Below the pieces are notes generated by a model. That model searched no databases, had not been told where the DNA came from, and was given only the letters and a program-made list of their open reading frames with translations. Below are positions 21,502 through 33,444 of a stretch of 64,000 bases of DNA, in pieces; position 1 is the first letter of the stretch, and every line of letters begins with the position of its first letter. Source of the stretch: Bondarzewia mesenterica (Eukaryota; Basidiomycota; Agaricomycetes; Russulales; Bondarzewiaceae); contig SGPL01000055.1 of assembly GCA_004802705.1 (NCBI GenBank), forward strand, positions 28,194 to 92,193, written 5' to 3'. The position numbers and the translations under genes are program-made.

Positions 21502-23955
21502 ATGGCCAATTCTTCAAGACGAGCTCCCCCTGCGGCCTCCTCCCAGTATTATGCCGTACCTCAAAGCCCCCCTAGCCGTTCCGGATCTGGAACACACAAC
21601 CAGCAACCTTATGCAGGCTCTTCGCACCCTGTCCGCTCAGGATCATCGAGCAGTCAAGCCCACTTCATGCAGCCGACAGGGCGTAACGGAGACGTAGCGC
21701 AGGGCGTGATGTCGGGCTCGATTGGTGCTAGTTACGGCCCATATGCGGTTCGTTTCTCCTTTCCTCGGTCCTTTCTTAGATTTTTCTCCCATTCACACGA
21801 ACTGATCTCTCCAGTATAATCCTTCTGCAAGAGATAATGGAATGTACACTGCATCCCGATTCAGCGCTGCTCCATCCGAAATATCTTCTGGAACAACGGG
21901 CGAGAAACCTGCTCACATGGTCTCGTCGTCGACTGTTCCTCCTTACTTGTGGGATACAAAAGACCCTGACCTTGACGACGCCCTTCATAATCCAGACCCT
22001 GTTCGTGATGCCAAGCTCGATCGTTCATTTACGCTTTTATCTGCTCGAGGCTGGGCGAACGTTGGCGTGTTGGTGATCCTTATTGCCGGCCTCATCACCC
22101 TCTTCGCCGGATACCCTATCATCGTTGTCTACAGTCGAACAGAACTGCAGACATTGGGGCAGAATTTTGGGGGTAGCAATGGGTCGGGGCAAATACCAAG
22201 TTTTCCGAATCTTCCGCAACTCATTGATCAGGACACGGACCAGTCGGTCTACACAAAGACAGGGACCGATGGAAAGACGTATAATTTGGTGTTCAGCGAT
22301 GAGTTCAATACGGATGGGCGGACATTTTGGCCTGGGGACGATCCGTTCTGGGAGGCCGTGAACTTTAATTATTGGTGAGTCAATATTGATGCTGTAGATA
22401 TTCGCTGTTTCATAGATCTGTCTACCAGGCCGACAGGAGATTTGGAATGGTATGATCCCCAAGTAAGCCGCACTTGATATCTGGTATAGAGAAATTGTTC
22501 TGATGGTTTTCAGGCTATCACCACCAAGAATGGCAAACTTGTCATCACTGTAACAGAACAAAATACGCACGATCTGAACTTCCAGAGCGGCATGCTACAA
22601 TCATGGAACAAGTTCTGCTTCACGACTGGAATCCTTGAAATGTCTATCAGTTTGCCCGGAACTCCAGAATCGCCAGGGTTTTGGCCAGGTAAGTTTGATT
22701 GGAAATCGCGATGTGATCCGGAAACTCATTTTTATAAGGTGCTTGGACCATGGGTAACCTGGTGGGTGCAAGTTTGTAGTCAAGTATGTGGCTACGGTAA
22801 TGACTACCCTCGATTTGACAGGGAAGAGCGGGTTATGGTGCAACAACTGAAGGTCATCGCTGTGGCACAATGACCTGTCGACATATAACTAACTGTTGAG
22901 TATTTAGGGTTGTGGCCATATAGCTACGCTGCGTGTGACCTTGGGACCTTCCCCAAGCAAATGAATAAGGATGGCGCCACGCCTCAGGGTGCTCTGACGG
23001 GATCACCGGAGGGCGGTCAAATATCTGGTCTCCCTGGTCAACGCCTCTCTGCCTGCACTTGCCCTGGAAGCGACCACCCAGGTCCTAACGTCGGCACAGG
23101 CCGCAGCGCACCCGAAATTGATTTGCTGGAGGCACAAGTCGACGTCTCCGTCTTCCGCGGGCAAGCCTCCCAGTCCTTACAAGTCGCGCCATTCAACTAT
23201 CAGTACACGTTCGATAACTCCTCGTCGTCGACGCCGATACAAAACCCGTCGATTACCAAGTTCAACTCGTACAAGGGTGGTCCCCTCCAGCAAGCAATTT
23301 CGGCGTTAACGTATCTCGATCCCCAGTATTACAATGGTAGCGGATTCCAACCTTACGCGATGGAATGGTGGTCGAATCCTTCCAGTCGGAATGAAGGATA
23401 TGTCACATGGTCTGTTAACGGGCAACAGACATGGACGGCTTCGGCTGCCACGCTCGCGGGGGACACACAAACTCAAATCAGCAGCAGGATCGTCCCTGAG
23501 GAGCCCATGGTACGTCTTAGCTCTAGTCATATGTTGAATCATGCCCCTCACGCGTTCTCGCTGCCTAGTCCATCGTCTTGAACCTGGGAATCTCTCGTGA
23601 GTAGCAAACGCTTCCACGAGTTCCAATTCACTGACGAGTGGGTATGAGTATGTAGCATCATTCCAGCAGCAAGATTTCAAGCACATGGTTTTCCCGAACC
23701 ATATGCTCATCGATTACGTCCGCGTCTATCAACGAGCGGACGTGAAGAATGGGGTCGGTTGTGACCCTTCGAGCCATCCGACAGCAGATTACATCCAAAA
23801 GTAAGTCGCACATCCGCGTCTTTCCCATCGAGTTGATTCCATGATGTAATCCCTATCTCCACAGCCATCTCAATGCCTACAGCAATGCCAACCTCACGAC
23901 ATGGGCGCAGGCTGGATATACATTCCCTCGGAATTCGAAGTACGACGGGTGCTGA
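21502..23955 (+). CDS. Kre6/Skn1-like beta-1,6-glucan synthesis protein, GH16
   Basis: Type II membrane protein. The cytosolic N-terminus is Ser/Gln/Pro-rich ([20 protein letters not shown]). A membrane segment near residue 165-185 ([20 protein letters not shown]) precedes the lumenal GH16 domain. That domain shows [20 protein letters not shown], then [20 protein letters not shown], and the acid motif [12 protein letters not shown], which supplies the E-x-D-x-x-E catalytic pattern. Later landmarks are [19 protein letters not shown] and the C-terminal [11 protein letters not shown]. Kre6 and Skn1 act in the secretory pathway in cell-wall beta-1,6-glucan assembly. The start is at 21502; an in-frame ATG at 21430 is less likely because it adds a hydrophobic stretch absent from the family. 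The gene has six or more short introns and ends [10 protein letters not shown]. Confidence 0.9.
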
Positions 23956-24889
23956 TGGGATTCATGAAAGCTACGACTCCCGCGCACGCACGAGCCACGA
24001 TGTATCATCTATCTGTGTAACTTCTATCGCTTTTTTTTTCCAGGCTAGACTGGAACCTTAGGGTCCATTGCATACGCATACGATCTTCTATCCTCTTTCA
24101 CAGACGACTCCTATCTAATTACCGTCAGCACTCCCGCCTGCCTGCTTCTCCGTCCTCTCTCTTTGCTCCACATGCGTGACGAACGATATGCTTCGCCATG
24201 TCACAAACATACATTACGGCGCAGTCAGTTATTTCCATCTGCTACATCATTTGGATCATCATCTTCCCCGTCGATACGATTACTGGATGATGGGCGGCCG
24301 TGATCAAGAGTCGGATGATTGTTTGATGTCGCGCTGGACCTTTCTTTGTCTTCTATTTTCTTTCAGTCTCTTTCCCGAGGACTTAGGGTAGGACGGTACT
24401 TATTAATTAGTGCCTGTACCTTTGCACAGTTTTTGGGAAGGACTTTTCTCCCCCTGCTGTGAATGTGAGAAGTACATACGACTCAGTGACTAGACGAAAA
24501 TAGAGCTTGTGTCGAGTGCCCATAAGCGGTCCGCTCTAGAGCTGATCTTTCCAGTATCCTTTCTGGCATCAGCAAGATTTTAAATTTTATCGTCTGTGCC
24601 TGCGGTTGTACGTGCAGGCCCATCTTTCGTCAAAGCCTGTTTCAAATTCGTTGAAGCTTTTTTCGAGTTCTGCAAAGGAATCAGGAGGTCAGGCCAGGGC
24701 GGGCCTCGGACGAGTCGGACTTTGGCCTCACCTTCCTTTTTCATCCACAGCTACTTCGCTCGACTTCGCAATTCACTGTAAGTCAGTCAGCTTTGCTTAT
24801 TTCGTCGGACTTTCTAAGGTAATTTTGACCCGGCATAATCTTCTGTGCTAACGGTGCAATCCGTTCAGCATTGGGGACGACATCGCGCA
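23956..24889. other. Intergenic, 930 bp
   Basis: No supported gene. It holds the 3' UTR of the GH16 gene and the promoter of the dihydrofolate synthase gene. Short open frames near 24600-24850 continue into the next gene's leader but show no homology I can name. Confidence 0.5.
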
Positions 24890-26365
24890 ATGTCCATTGA
24901 CCTCTCTCTTGATCGGATTCGCGCTCTCCTTGCCAATGTGCGCTACACGCGCCCTACGATCCACATCGCGGGCACCAATGGGAAGGGCAGCGTGTCCTCC
25001 CTTGTATCATCGATTCTCCTTGCCGCATCTCTGTCAGTGGGCAGATTCAACAGTCCGCACCTCATTTCTGTTTTGGACTCCATCGCTCTCAATGGCCAGC
25101 CCATCAGCGCCGCTACTTACGCATCTGCGCGAGAGACCGTCGAGACTTTGAACACGGTCCATCAAATCGGAGCCAGCAATTTTGAGCTGCTCACATGTAC
25201 GGCCCTGCTCGTGTTTGAGCGCGCGGAGGTGGATTTGGTCGTGTTGGAGGTGGGCATGGGCGGCCGATTGGACGCAACGAACGTCATCCCGGACGAGTGT
25301 GTGCTGGTTTCCGCCTTAACTGCGGTGGATTTCGATCATCAGGCATTCCTTGGGACTACAGTAGGCGAGATTGCGCGGGAGAAGGCGAGCATCGCGAGGA
25401 GAGGGAGGGCGTTCGTCCTGGGTCCGCAGAAATATGCGGAGGTTGGACAGGTGGTGCGGCAATTGGTTGAGGATATCGGTGGGGACCTGATTGTTGCCAC
25501 TCCTGCGAGGAAGTGGGAGCAGGCCACTTCTGTGCTTTTGCCCGAGCAGGATCGTGGATTCAGGAGACCACCTCCACAGTCTGTGGAAGTCTCACTATCC
25601 TGCTTCGAGAAACCCATACTGGCCAAGCTGCCTCTATATGGCGACCATCAGCTGGACAATCTGGGTACTGCCTCAAAAATAGTGGATGCCCTCATTACCC
25701 ATCCTTACTGCGCTTATCGTCTTTATCTTAGAAGCAGAATCATTCCCGATGTGTTATCGAGTGGGATAGAAAAGACCGTCTGGCCCGGACGGCTGTCTTT
25801 CCATGATGTTCCCCTACACATTTTGAGCAGAGTTGGCTCTCAAAAATCTGGCTCTCAGGATCTCTCGAACCAGGGTATGACTGTATTGGCCGATGGTGCT
25901 CACAATCCCTCTTCTTCGTCCACTCTCGCCGCTTACATCTCGCACTTGCTCGGCGGTCTGATTGGCACACGTACAATCCATCTAACTTATATCTTGGCCT
26001 TGTCGCACTCGCCTCCAAAAATGCCAATCCAAACATTGTCTCCCCTTTTCTCTCTCCCATTGCCGCCAAATACACAGGTGCGCTTTAGCGTTGCTGTGTT
26101 GGGTTTCACACCTGTCGAGGGAATGCCTTGGGTCCAGCCTGTCCCTCCATTCGACCTCGCACGAGTAGTCCATGACCTCGCTCCGGGAGCGGACATATGG
26201 CAACCGAAAAATGACCAGGAGTCAATTGAGAGTCAGCTTCGACAAGCTTTGAAGTGGGCGGGTGAGAAGCAATCTGGGGGCGGGGATCCCAGTCTGGTTG
26301 TTTTAGCAGGTAGCCTGTACCTCGTCGCAGATTTCTATCGGTTACTACAGGATGCAGACGAATAA
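24890..26365 (+). CDS. FOL3: Dihydrofolate synthase (Fol3, Mur ligase family)
   Basis: A single uninterrupted exon, unusual among its intron-rich neighbours. The start at 24890 gives MSIDLSLDRIRALLANV; an ATG 45 nt upstream is possible. The ATP P-loop reads HIAGTNGKGSVSSLVSSIL, followed by FNSPHLISVLDSIALNGQPI and the Mur-ligase core VVLEVGMGGRLDATNVI and LTAVDFDHQAFLGTT. The second domain carries TVLADGAHNPSSSSTLAAYI. The length, about 490 residues, fits Fol3 and folylpolyglutamate synthases. The enzyme joins glutamate to dihydropteroate with ATP in folate biosynthesis. The GRFNSPHL region and overall length favour dihydrofolate synthase over Met7-type folylpolyglutamate synthase, but that distinction is an inference. 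Confidence 0.88.
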   Translation: MSIDLSLDRIRALLANVRYTRPTIHIAGTNGKGSVSSLVSSILLAASLSVGRFNSPHLISVLDSIALNGQPISAATYASARETVETLNTVHQIGASNFELLTCTALLVFERAEVDLVVLEVGMGGRLDATNVIPDECVLVSALTAVDFDHQAFLGTTVGEIAREKASIARRGRAFVLGPQKYAEVGQVVRQLVEDIGGDLIVATPARKWEQATSVLLPEQDRGFRRPPPQSVEVSLSCFEKPILAKLPLYGDHQLDNLGTASKIVDALITHPYCAYRLYLRSRIIPDVLSSGIEKTVWPGRLSFHDVPLHILSRVGSQKSGSQDLSNQGMTVLADGAHNPSSSSTLAAYISHLLGGLIGTRTIHLTYILALSHSPPKMPIQTLSPLFSLPLPPNTQVRFSVAVLGFTPVEGMPWVQPVPPFDLARVVHDLAPGADIWQPKNDQESIESQLRQALKWAGEKQSGGGDPSLVVLAGSLYLVADFYRLLQDADE

Positions 26366-26918
26366 AATTCCACGTTCTCTTTAATTCAAGAACGAGTCTT
26401 TTTCCGAACGTGTCACTACTTATGTGCTTGTACATATTTCAAAAGTACGTCGAACTTCCAAAATCTGAGTCGACGAAGGAGGGAATCTGGAAAAAAATAT
26501 GGATCAATTGTTTGTTTCCTTTTATGGCGCATGATGCACGCCGACTTCTGGCCACAACGCGCTTCAATCGAATGTCTCTTTGACTAGAGCGCTCAGTACG
26601 CGGCCTGCTCACAAAATATGAACCTTGAATCGAAGGAGCGAAGGCAGATAAATACAATACATGGGTTAGCTCCTCCACATAACCTTAGGGATGCTTCTGC
26701 AACGTCCTCGAACCTGAGGTGAGCATCTCTTAAATTGCAATTAATTCTCATGCACTGATTAGTTTCTCTGACCATATAGCCCATGGCGTAGAGAACCTAT
26801 ACCTATCAATACGCTTTCTGTGAGTGGAACTATTTGGCGTAACAAGTGATGTCTTCATGCCCATAGGTCATCATGACAGTCGCAAACCGCGCGGCGGCAG
26901 CAGCAGCAGCGATATCGG
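26366..26918. other. Intergenic, 550 bp
   Basis: No supported gene. A short ATG frame at 26875 encoding an alanine run (from GCAGCAGCAGCAGC) stops after about 20 codons and may be an upstream ORF or an unspliced first exon of the SUMO protease gene. Confidence 0.4.
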
Positions 26919-29900
26919 GTGCACGCCAGTGAACCAGTAACAAATCCTTGGTCTCGAAATCGCACTGGATCTAACCTACATCAACGCTCCGGAAATCCAA
27001 CATCAAAGATGACGGTTGCTCAGTCGTATCACGAAACGCACCCAGGGCATAAACGTCGGAGAGTCAGTCTTCCATCGCAGGACTCGGTCACCCTTCCTCG
27101 ATCCAAATATTTCTCGAATCCCACTTCTTCAAATCACACATTGGAGGAAGGGAAGGGGAAGATGTCGACTTCTGTCAGAACTTCAGGCGCCGCCTCTCCC
27201 ACTCACAGAAAGGCGACCTCCGCCCATTCTCCTCACTACATCGAAATCTCGGATAACGAGGACCAGGGGGTTGTTATGTCGCGAGAAAGGAAAGCTTCCA
27301 CCCCAGATCCAATCGACTACTTAGAGCCATCACTCGCCCCTCAGCCAGGCCCATCCAACTCTCATGACCACCCTTTCGACCAGCCTGCCCGAAAAAGTGC
27401 GACGAAATCTCAGTCTCGCAAGGTATGTGGAGATGGAGACAGTACTAAACGGTTGCGCGATGGGATGGCTAGGGGGAAAAAGCGGGGCCCGAGTTCTATC
27501 GAAGAAGACGACCCTATAGAGTCATTCGACGACCAGCGAACATTTGTTCGGGCACAGAAAGAGGTGCCTCGATTTAATTCCCCAACCTTCGTCAATGTGC
27601 GGGGGAAAATCAGTCTCTTCGAAGCCAAGGCGAACCCCGTCCCGCCATCCACGGTACCAAGTATCGACCTGGTCGCAAGACAGAAACAGCAAAGACCATC
27701 AATCAAGAATGGAATGAAGGGGAAGGGGGCGGGGGGGCCATTGTTTTTTCAACGGATTCCCGAGGCGGATCGCATTGCCACAGCGCCGTCTCATTTTATC
27801 GACTCTCGTTCAGGCCCATCTCGAGTGCATTCGATTCCTCTGCAAGATTGGTCTATTGGTTTATGCTGTTCATCGATCGGAGAACAGGTCTACAAGGAGC
27901 CTTGCCTGCTTGTGTGGGATGAGACGACGAATGACGTTCGGGTGCAGGGACCAGCTTCAGATGCTGAACCTCTGCTGCAGTTCAGCTTGCAAACGGGTGC
28001 AGTAGCATCCCTTCAGGTAAATACCCATTTCTCCTGCTGGAGGGCGTGAGACTGAACTTTTCTTCAGACGACTCTACCCAAACTTTTATCTCACCTCAAC
28101 CTTTCATCTCAACCCAACATTTTATCTCAACTCTTGATCCAGATCAAGCCATCAAAAACACTTCAAATTTCAGGCACCCTTTCAGATGCTCTGACTGTCG
28201 GTATGAATCTGAGTCTTTATCCTACTGCATGCTTTTTACGGGATGCTATTAAGGTTCGAGTCAGGCAAACGGCTTGCTCACGTTGTGGTTTAAGCCATCG
28301 GACCCAAGATGGAACAAGGAAGTATTCTTAAGTTTCACTAATCGTTTGCAGTTTTTGACCGAAGAGTCATCATTTCTCATGTAATTGTTTTTTTTTTTTT
28401 TCATCTTGTGCTGTCTTGGACGCTGACATCTATCAAGCCCACCGGCACCAAAATCAGTCTGGGAGAAGGTTGAGAGGGACGCTCGCTCCCGCCCTCTCCC
28501 ACGAGCGAGAAGAGAAGAGGTCTCTGCCCTTGGGAGTTCTCCCAATTCGGTTGTCGAGACATCAGATACTCATTCCCACCCGCCACCAAAGGGGTTTGTG
28601 CCTCGTATGCGTCTGCTGTTCGAGTACAATATTGATCCTTCTCATGCAGGGAAACGGCTCTTGGTCCTCGTCGCTCAACTCGCCTTTCAGGCCTCGAAGA
28701 CAAAGTGGACAAACCGGCTCCACCGTTACCTGATGCAGACGAAGTGTGCGTAACTTTGAAAAGATACAGGCCCGTTGCGCTGATCCATAAGTTGCCATGA
28801 TCAGAATCTTGGTCTATCCTTTTTCAGGGCCTGGCGCCGTGAATATCACGAACGCGGATCTTGCTCGACTGAAACCTGATGAATTCCTCAACGACACACT
28901 CATTGAATTTGGATTAAAGTGAGTTACTCTGTTCGTCTCCCTATATTATAGGTACCGAGCAACGTAATAGGCTCTGGTTGAACGAGCTGCGCGATGAACA
29001 GCCAGAGCTCGCCGACCAATTCTATATCTTCAGTTCTTTCTTCTATAAGAAGCTGTCCACCAAACGGTGAGTTTTTCGAGAGCGCGCCGTGCATATGCTT
29101 GACCAACTTGCTTATCCTACAGTCCGGAAGACGGCTTTCAGAGTGTTCGTAAATGGACATCCAAGGTTGACCTGTTCCAGAAAAAATATCTCATCGTGCC
29201 GATAAACGAACAGTGAGCTCTCACCACCTAACTCATCTCATCTCTAACCTCGTCGCCGCAGTCTTCATTGGTATCTCGCCATCATCTGTAATCCGGAGTA
29301 TGTACTTCAACCCCAGCCACCGCAAGCTATCCGAAAATCAGCGAGAATTTCCGGCACCGCCCCTGGTGTAGCGTCTCATGCTATGATTCCAGAAACGACA
29401 GCTTCAGGTGCTTCTTCGTCTCCAATAACAGTGATGGACCTTCCTCCCGGAGATGCGCAACCTTTGAGACCTCGTTCACAATCCCGTGAGACATCTATCG
29501 TCCCGGAGTCCATTGTCGAAGATTCCGATCGTGGTGATCATGGAGAGGAACAGGATGTCGAAGACATGATCACACGTCTTCCCGAATCTGCGTGCACGTC
29601 TGACGAGCGGGAACACCTTCAAGCAGCGGCCATCGCGCCCACGCTTGACCCCACTGTTTCCCGGACCAGTGACAGTCCCACGGTGTCTAATACTGACATC
29701 GAACAGCTGGATGTTTCCATGTCCGAGCTCTCACATAATGATTCCGAGTTAGGTCTACTGATGTACCCTCCGTCGTCTTCCAAAGGGGAGCATCTCGGGC
29801 ACACTCCGATGGATGAGGAACTGAACGTTTCAACTTTCGCTGAAAATCTACCGACCCAAGATGACTTGCGTGAAGGGAGGCAACCTGCGGATGCGGGCTA

Positions 29901-30841
29901 TCGATCGACGTCTGCTGTTCCAGCATCCAGATTCTATGGTACTTCGGCAAAGGCAATGGGGAAACGAAAGGCTACCATGCATAGTGGCCTTCTACCTGGT
30001 CAAGCAGTAGAAGATGGGGAGGACGGCGGAGTAGATGAAGCCGTGGGACGTGGTTCCGGTTCTGGGCAAAAAGGCGAAGAACATTCAGAGTGATTACTCT
30101 TCCTATGTCATCTTGGATCTTGTTGAAGTCACTCTAACCGGTTCGTACTAGGGCTGTCATATATACGTTCGACTCTCTCTTATCAAAGCATAGGCAAGCA
30201 ACCAATAGGCTTAGTCAATATCTTCGAATGGAGGCCGCGGACAAGAAGGGGATTGACAGAGCGGCTACAACTGAACTCGAGGGCAGAGTAGCGAGGGTGA
30301 GTAACGTGTGGGCTTGCTTTCGCGCATCCAAAGTGAGATCACCATCGACTTTTGAAGGTACCCCATCAAGAAAACTCCAGCGATTGTGGAGTCTTTCTCT
30401 TGTATTTTCGCGAAGACCTTTATGAACGACCCGGTTCGGTCTCGTGAAGTCATCTCCGTGAGCTTGCCTTTTTTTAATTTTTGCCAAGAGGCCGTACGAA
30501 TACTGATTCGTGCTCACAACATCATTCTATCATATCCTGGCTGCTGTCTTCAGACCAATAACAGAAGACTTACCTACCAGTACTGGGATAAGGCCTCAGC
30601 CGCAGGTTTTCGTGCCGAGCTTGAGGTTCGCATACGGTCGCTTTCCGATGAATGGAAGAGAGAGCGCGCAAAGAGGGAGGAGAATGCTGCCGCCGATGAT
30701 GACAAGACCACTACTGCTACGTCCACACGCGAAGACTCAGATTCGGACATCATGGAGGTGGACGTCCCAGAGGCTGCGGAAGTGCGTGCCAGTCCCAAGA
30801 AGGGGGGCAGGAGGCGAAATCGCGCGAATAGATTACGCTGA
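26919..30841 (+). CDS. ULP2: Ulp2-type SUMO protease (C48), with apparent frameshift
   Basis: Long disordered N-terminus (basic KRRRVSLPSQ, acidic YIEISDNEDQG) then a C48 catalytic domain. Landmarks are LARLKPDEFLNDTLIEFGLK, the catalytic histidine in INEHLHWYLAIICNP, an acidic Ser-rich insertion of about 260 residues, the catalytic aspartate in IYTFDSLLSKH, and the cysteine in NSSDCGVFLLYF. The insertion between His and Asp is typical of the Ulp2/SENP6-7 branch. An intron at 30090-30151 (GTGATT donor, CTAAC branch) joins the insertion to the Asp strand in phase. Just past the cysteine the frame breaks at a T run, 30405-30408. With one T fewer it would continue FAKTFMNDPVRSREV; as written it stops about 14 codons later. 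The tail then resumes in the second frame and ends RRRNRANRLR. The protease deconjugates SUMO chains in the nucleus. The start at 26919 is uncertain; 27009 is an alternative. Confidence 0.8.
28083..28135 (+). repeat. Three imperfect 17-18 bp tandem copies inside the SUMO protease gene
   Basis: The motif TTTTATCTCAACYCAAC recurs three times in direct order with small changes. In the likely coding frame it gives LLSHLNLSSQPNILSQLLI, so it is probably exonic. Confidence 0.55.
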
Positions 30842-31577
30842 CGACTCTCTATTCCTTGTTTCACGTCATATTTGCTTCTTCTTTTCTGCTTTCATGCACT
30901 TTTCGGTCGTTCGTCTGAAGCACTTAATATTCACACGATTGTTCTCTAACAATCCGCTCGAGCTGCACTACTTATCTATAGCACTCATTCCTCGTTATCT
31001 TCATCTACTTGCATTATCATCATCTTGCAACTGCTGTCACTGCAGATTAGTAACTTAGATGTCCTGTATGTTTCTCATTTCTTCGCTACGGGTAATATGT
31101 TCGAAATTATTTTAGAATTGCAAAGCAAATATATACAGTCCAAATAGTAAGTGATTCACCGCCTTTTCACAGTAAATACATTGTAAGTAGGAAAGTAGGA
31201 AGAACGTCTACCAAGAATGCAGAATGGGAAGAATGATCAGATACCAGAGACGAGATCGCGCATGTGTAGAGCCGACGACGCGAGGAATCTCAGGCGTAGG
31301 CCAAAATGATAGCAAAGTTCCACAAGCATTAGTGACGGGGGTAATGTGAAGGCCAGAGACAAATAAGAGCACCGTGGTCAGACGTGGCAACCAGGAGACG
31401 TGGAAAATGGTATCCGAAAAGCGTAAATGCAAGAGTGATAAGGTGAATGCGGGTAATCGGGAGCCAGAGCGGGAGAGATAAATTATCGTGTAAATGAGCG
31501 GACGGGATGCGGGTTCGGGTCGAACACCGATCCCAGAAGACTGGATCCCAGGGAAGCACTCGTCGAGCAGGACAGTC
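30842..31577. other. Convergent intergenic region
   Basis: Lies between the 3' ends of the SUMO protease and the membrane protein gene. Minus-strand frames around 31210-31577 are AT/CT-rich and look like UTR rather than a gene. Confidence 0.5.
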
Positions 31578-32923
31578 CTACTGCGAGTTAGTGCGATTAA
31601 GATGTCGTCTTCTGTGACGAGCAACAGTGTGATGACTGCTGAGGTCGTGGGGTATATGTATGAGTTGCATATGGGAGCCGGTGGGTATGGGATCGGGGCT
31701 GGCTTCGCGGCGGGCGACGGTGTTGGTGGGCGACACGTGAGGTGATGAGGAAGAGGAAGCTGTGACAACAGAGCCTTTCACGGCCCCCGTGGCAGTTCCC
31801 GCAGAGGTTAGCGTCTCGTTCTCGCTTCCGCCGAAAACCTTGGGTTGCTGGTGAGCGGGTTTGTTATGCGTTGCATACCAACCTAGGCCGCTAGCAAGAC
31901 CGATACACTACAATTGGAATATGAGTAGGGAATTTTTGTGTTCAAGAAAGGGCATCACGAACGACAAGGAGGAAGAAGCCAATGATCCAAACCCAACGAG
32001 AGAGGCGATTTGTCCCGTTTTCGGTCTTGCGAAGCCATGCACTACAGGAAGTCTGAGAACAGGGGATTTTTTGTTGGATGTTGAGAACAATTACCTCTTC
32101 TTCTGCGCGTACGGCTTTTTGTTCTCCTCTTTGGCAATCATACTGAAGCGCCTCCAGAAATCATCACCCTTCTCACCACGCTTGGGAATGAGAGTTTCCT
32201 CCGAATTCCCACGCATGATGGGCTCAGGTCCCCATTTGACATCGCGGGAGGGCGAATTCTTTGCTGGACGAGCAAAGACAGGTTGAATGGGAGTCATGGT
32301 GGGAGGAAGGGGATGAGGTGTACTCGGCACAGAAATGGGAGCCGGAGGTGGAATCATTGTCAGTAGAGCAGGTGGAGGAGCACGTGGAGTAGCGCTCATG
32401 CCAGCAGAGGGACGAAGACTTGGAGGTAACTGAGACATTTGGGGAGAGGCAAGTTGACGGCCCTCTGGAGTGGCCACGGGAGCAGGACGCGACAGATTCA
32501 GAGCAGCAATGGGGGCGGGGTATCCAGGACGGGGAGCAGCAAGCGGAACGAGCTGGGGTTGAGTAGCAGCAGCGAGCGCAGCATGCTTATCATGCTGTTG
32601 TTCATCTTCGTCGTCGTCGTCCACATCACCAGTCATCAGGCCCATGCCAACAGCCCCAATGCCAGACTGGCGATTGTCGTCAAGATAGCGATCATAGCTT
32701 TGAAAATGAGATTCAGGAGTAAGCGAGGATCCACGTCTGACGACTGACGGCGACAGCATACGTACTGGTTGTACGCAGACGTCCTCGCATTCGGGTTCAC
32801 CGGAGGCTCTCTCACTCTCCTCTGAGGCTGATTAGTCTGTGCATAAATTGAGTCAGGCTCGTCGGTGGCAAATGGAGGCCTGCCAGCGAGAGGAGGATTG
32901 TTATAGACGGTGGGTTGGGCCAT
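31578..32923 (-). CDS. Single-pass membrane protein, Pro/Ala-rich, unknown function
   Basis: Start at 32923 (MAQPTVYNNPPLAGRPPFAT). The cytosolic part is disordered and Pro/Ala/Gln-rich, with an acidic patch (DVDDDDEDEQQHDKH), and ends in a basic conserved-looking block, FWRRFSMIAKEENKKPYAQK. After an intron comes RLSRWVWIIGFFLLV; an intron with donor GTTCGT and acceptor TTGTAG then joins CIGLASGLGWYATHNKPAHQ. Together these make one membrane helix of about 22 residues. The extracellular tail is Ser/Thr-rich and ends HRRRHLNRTNSQ. Proteins with this FWRRFSMIAKEENKKPYAQK-plus-TM arrangement occur across agarics as uncharacterised proteins; that statement is from memory. No enzymatic domain is visible. 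Confidence 0.65.
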
Positions 32924-33444
32924 GGGAGTATGGGTATGAGGTTACCGGCAACCAGCAACAAGCACAAAAAGAGTGTTTAAAGGGAGTGAATCACGAAGGA
33001 AAGGACGCCTCGAAAATCCAAGGCAGCGAAAAGAAAAGAGCAAAGGATGCTCGAGAGAAGGGCGAAGTTGAAGAGGAAAGCGACGGGCTCAAGAGCTCAC
33101 TCTCGCGACTGCCCTTGTTTCGGCTAATCCGGGTTGCCAAAAGGGGCCGCTGATGAAAAGTACTAACTTACGTTTCTACTTACGAGAAGCGCATTGTACC
33201 CTCACAGTTTTCCGTGGAAAATCATCAAAATCGCGCTTTTCGATGCAGGACACTGTAACAAGCTGATAGAGTACAAATCATGTTTTTGTTCTTTGCAAAA
33301 GACTGTCAAACCTTTGTCAAAGATGAATTTGTGACTATCTGTGACAGGGCCTGTCACCGTGATTCCTTGAATTTGCAGCCACAGTGGTGTTTTCCCACGC
33401 AACCTCTATCTTTGACGCGTTTCACGACCGCGTCGCGTTTATCC
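32924..33444. other. Divergent promoter region
   Basis: 520 bp between the starts of the membrane protein (-) and SMC6 (+), probably a shared bidirectional promoter. Purine-rich on the plus strand around 33000-33090. No supported gene. Confidence 0.5.

Noticed and set aside
30060..30155. A second frame break in the SUMO protease between the acidic insertion and the catalytic aspartate
   Set aside because: A 62-nt intron at 30090-30151 with a CTAAC branch site joins the two parts in phase.
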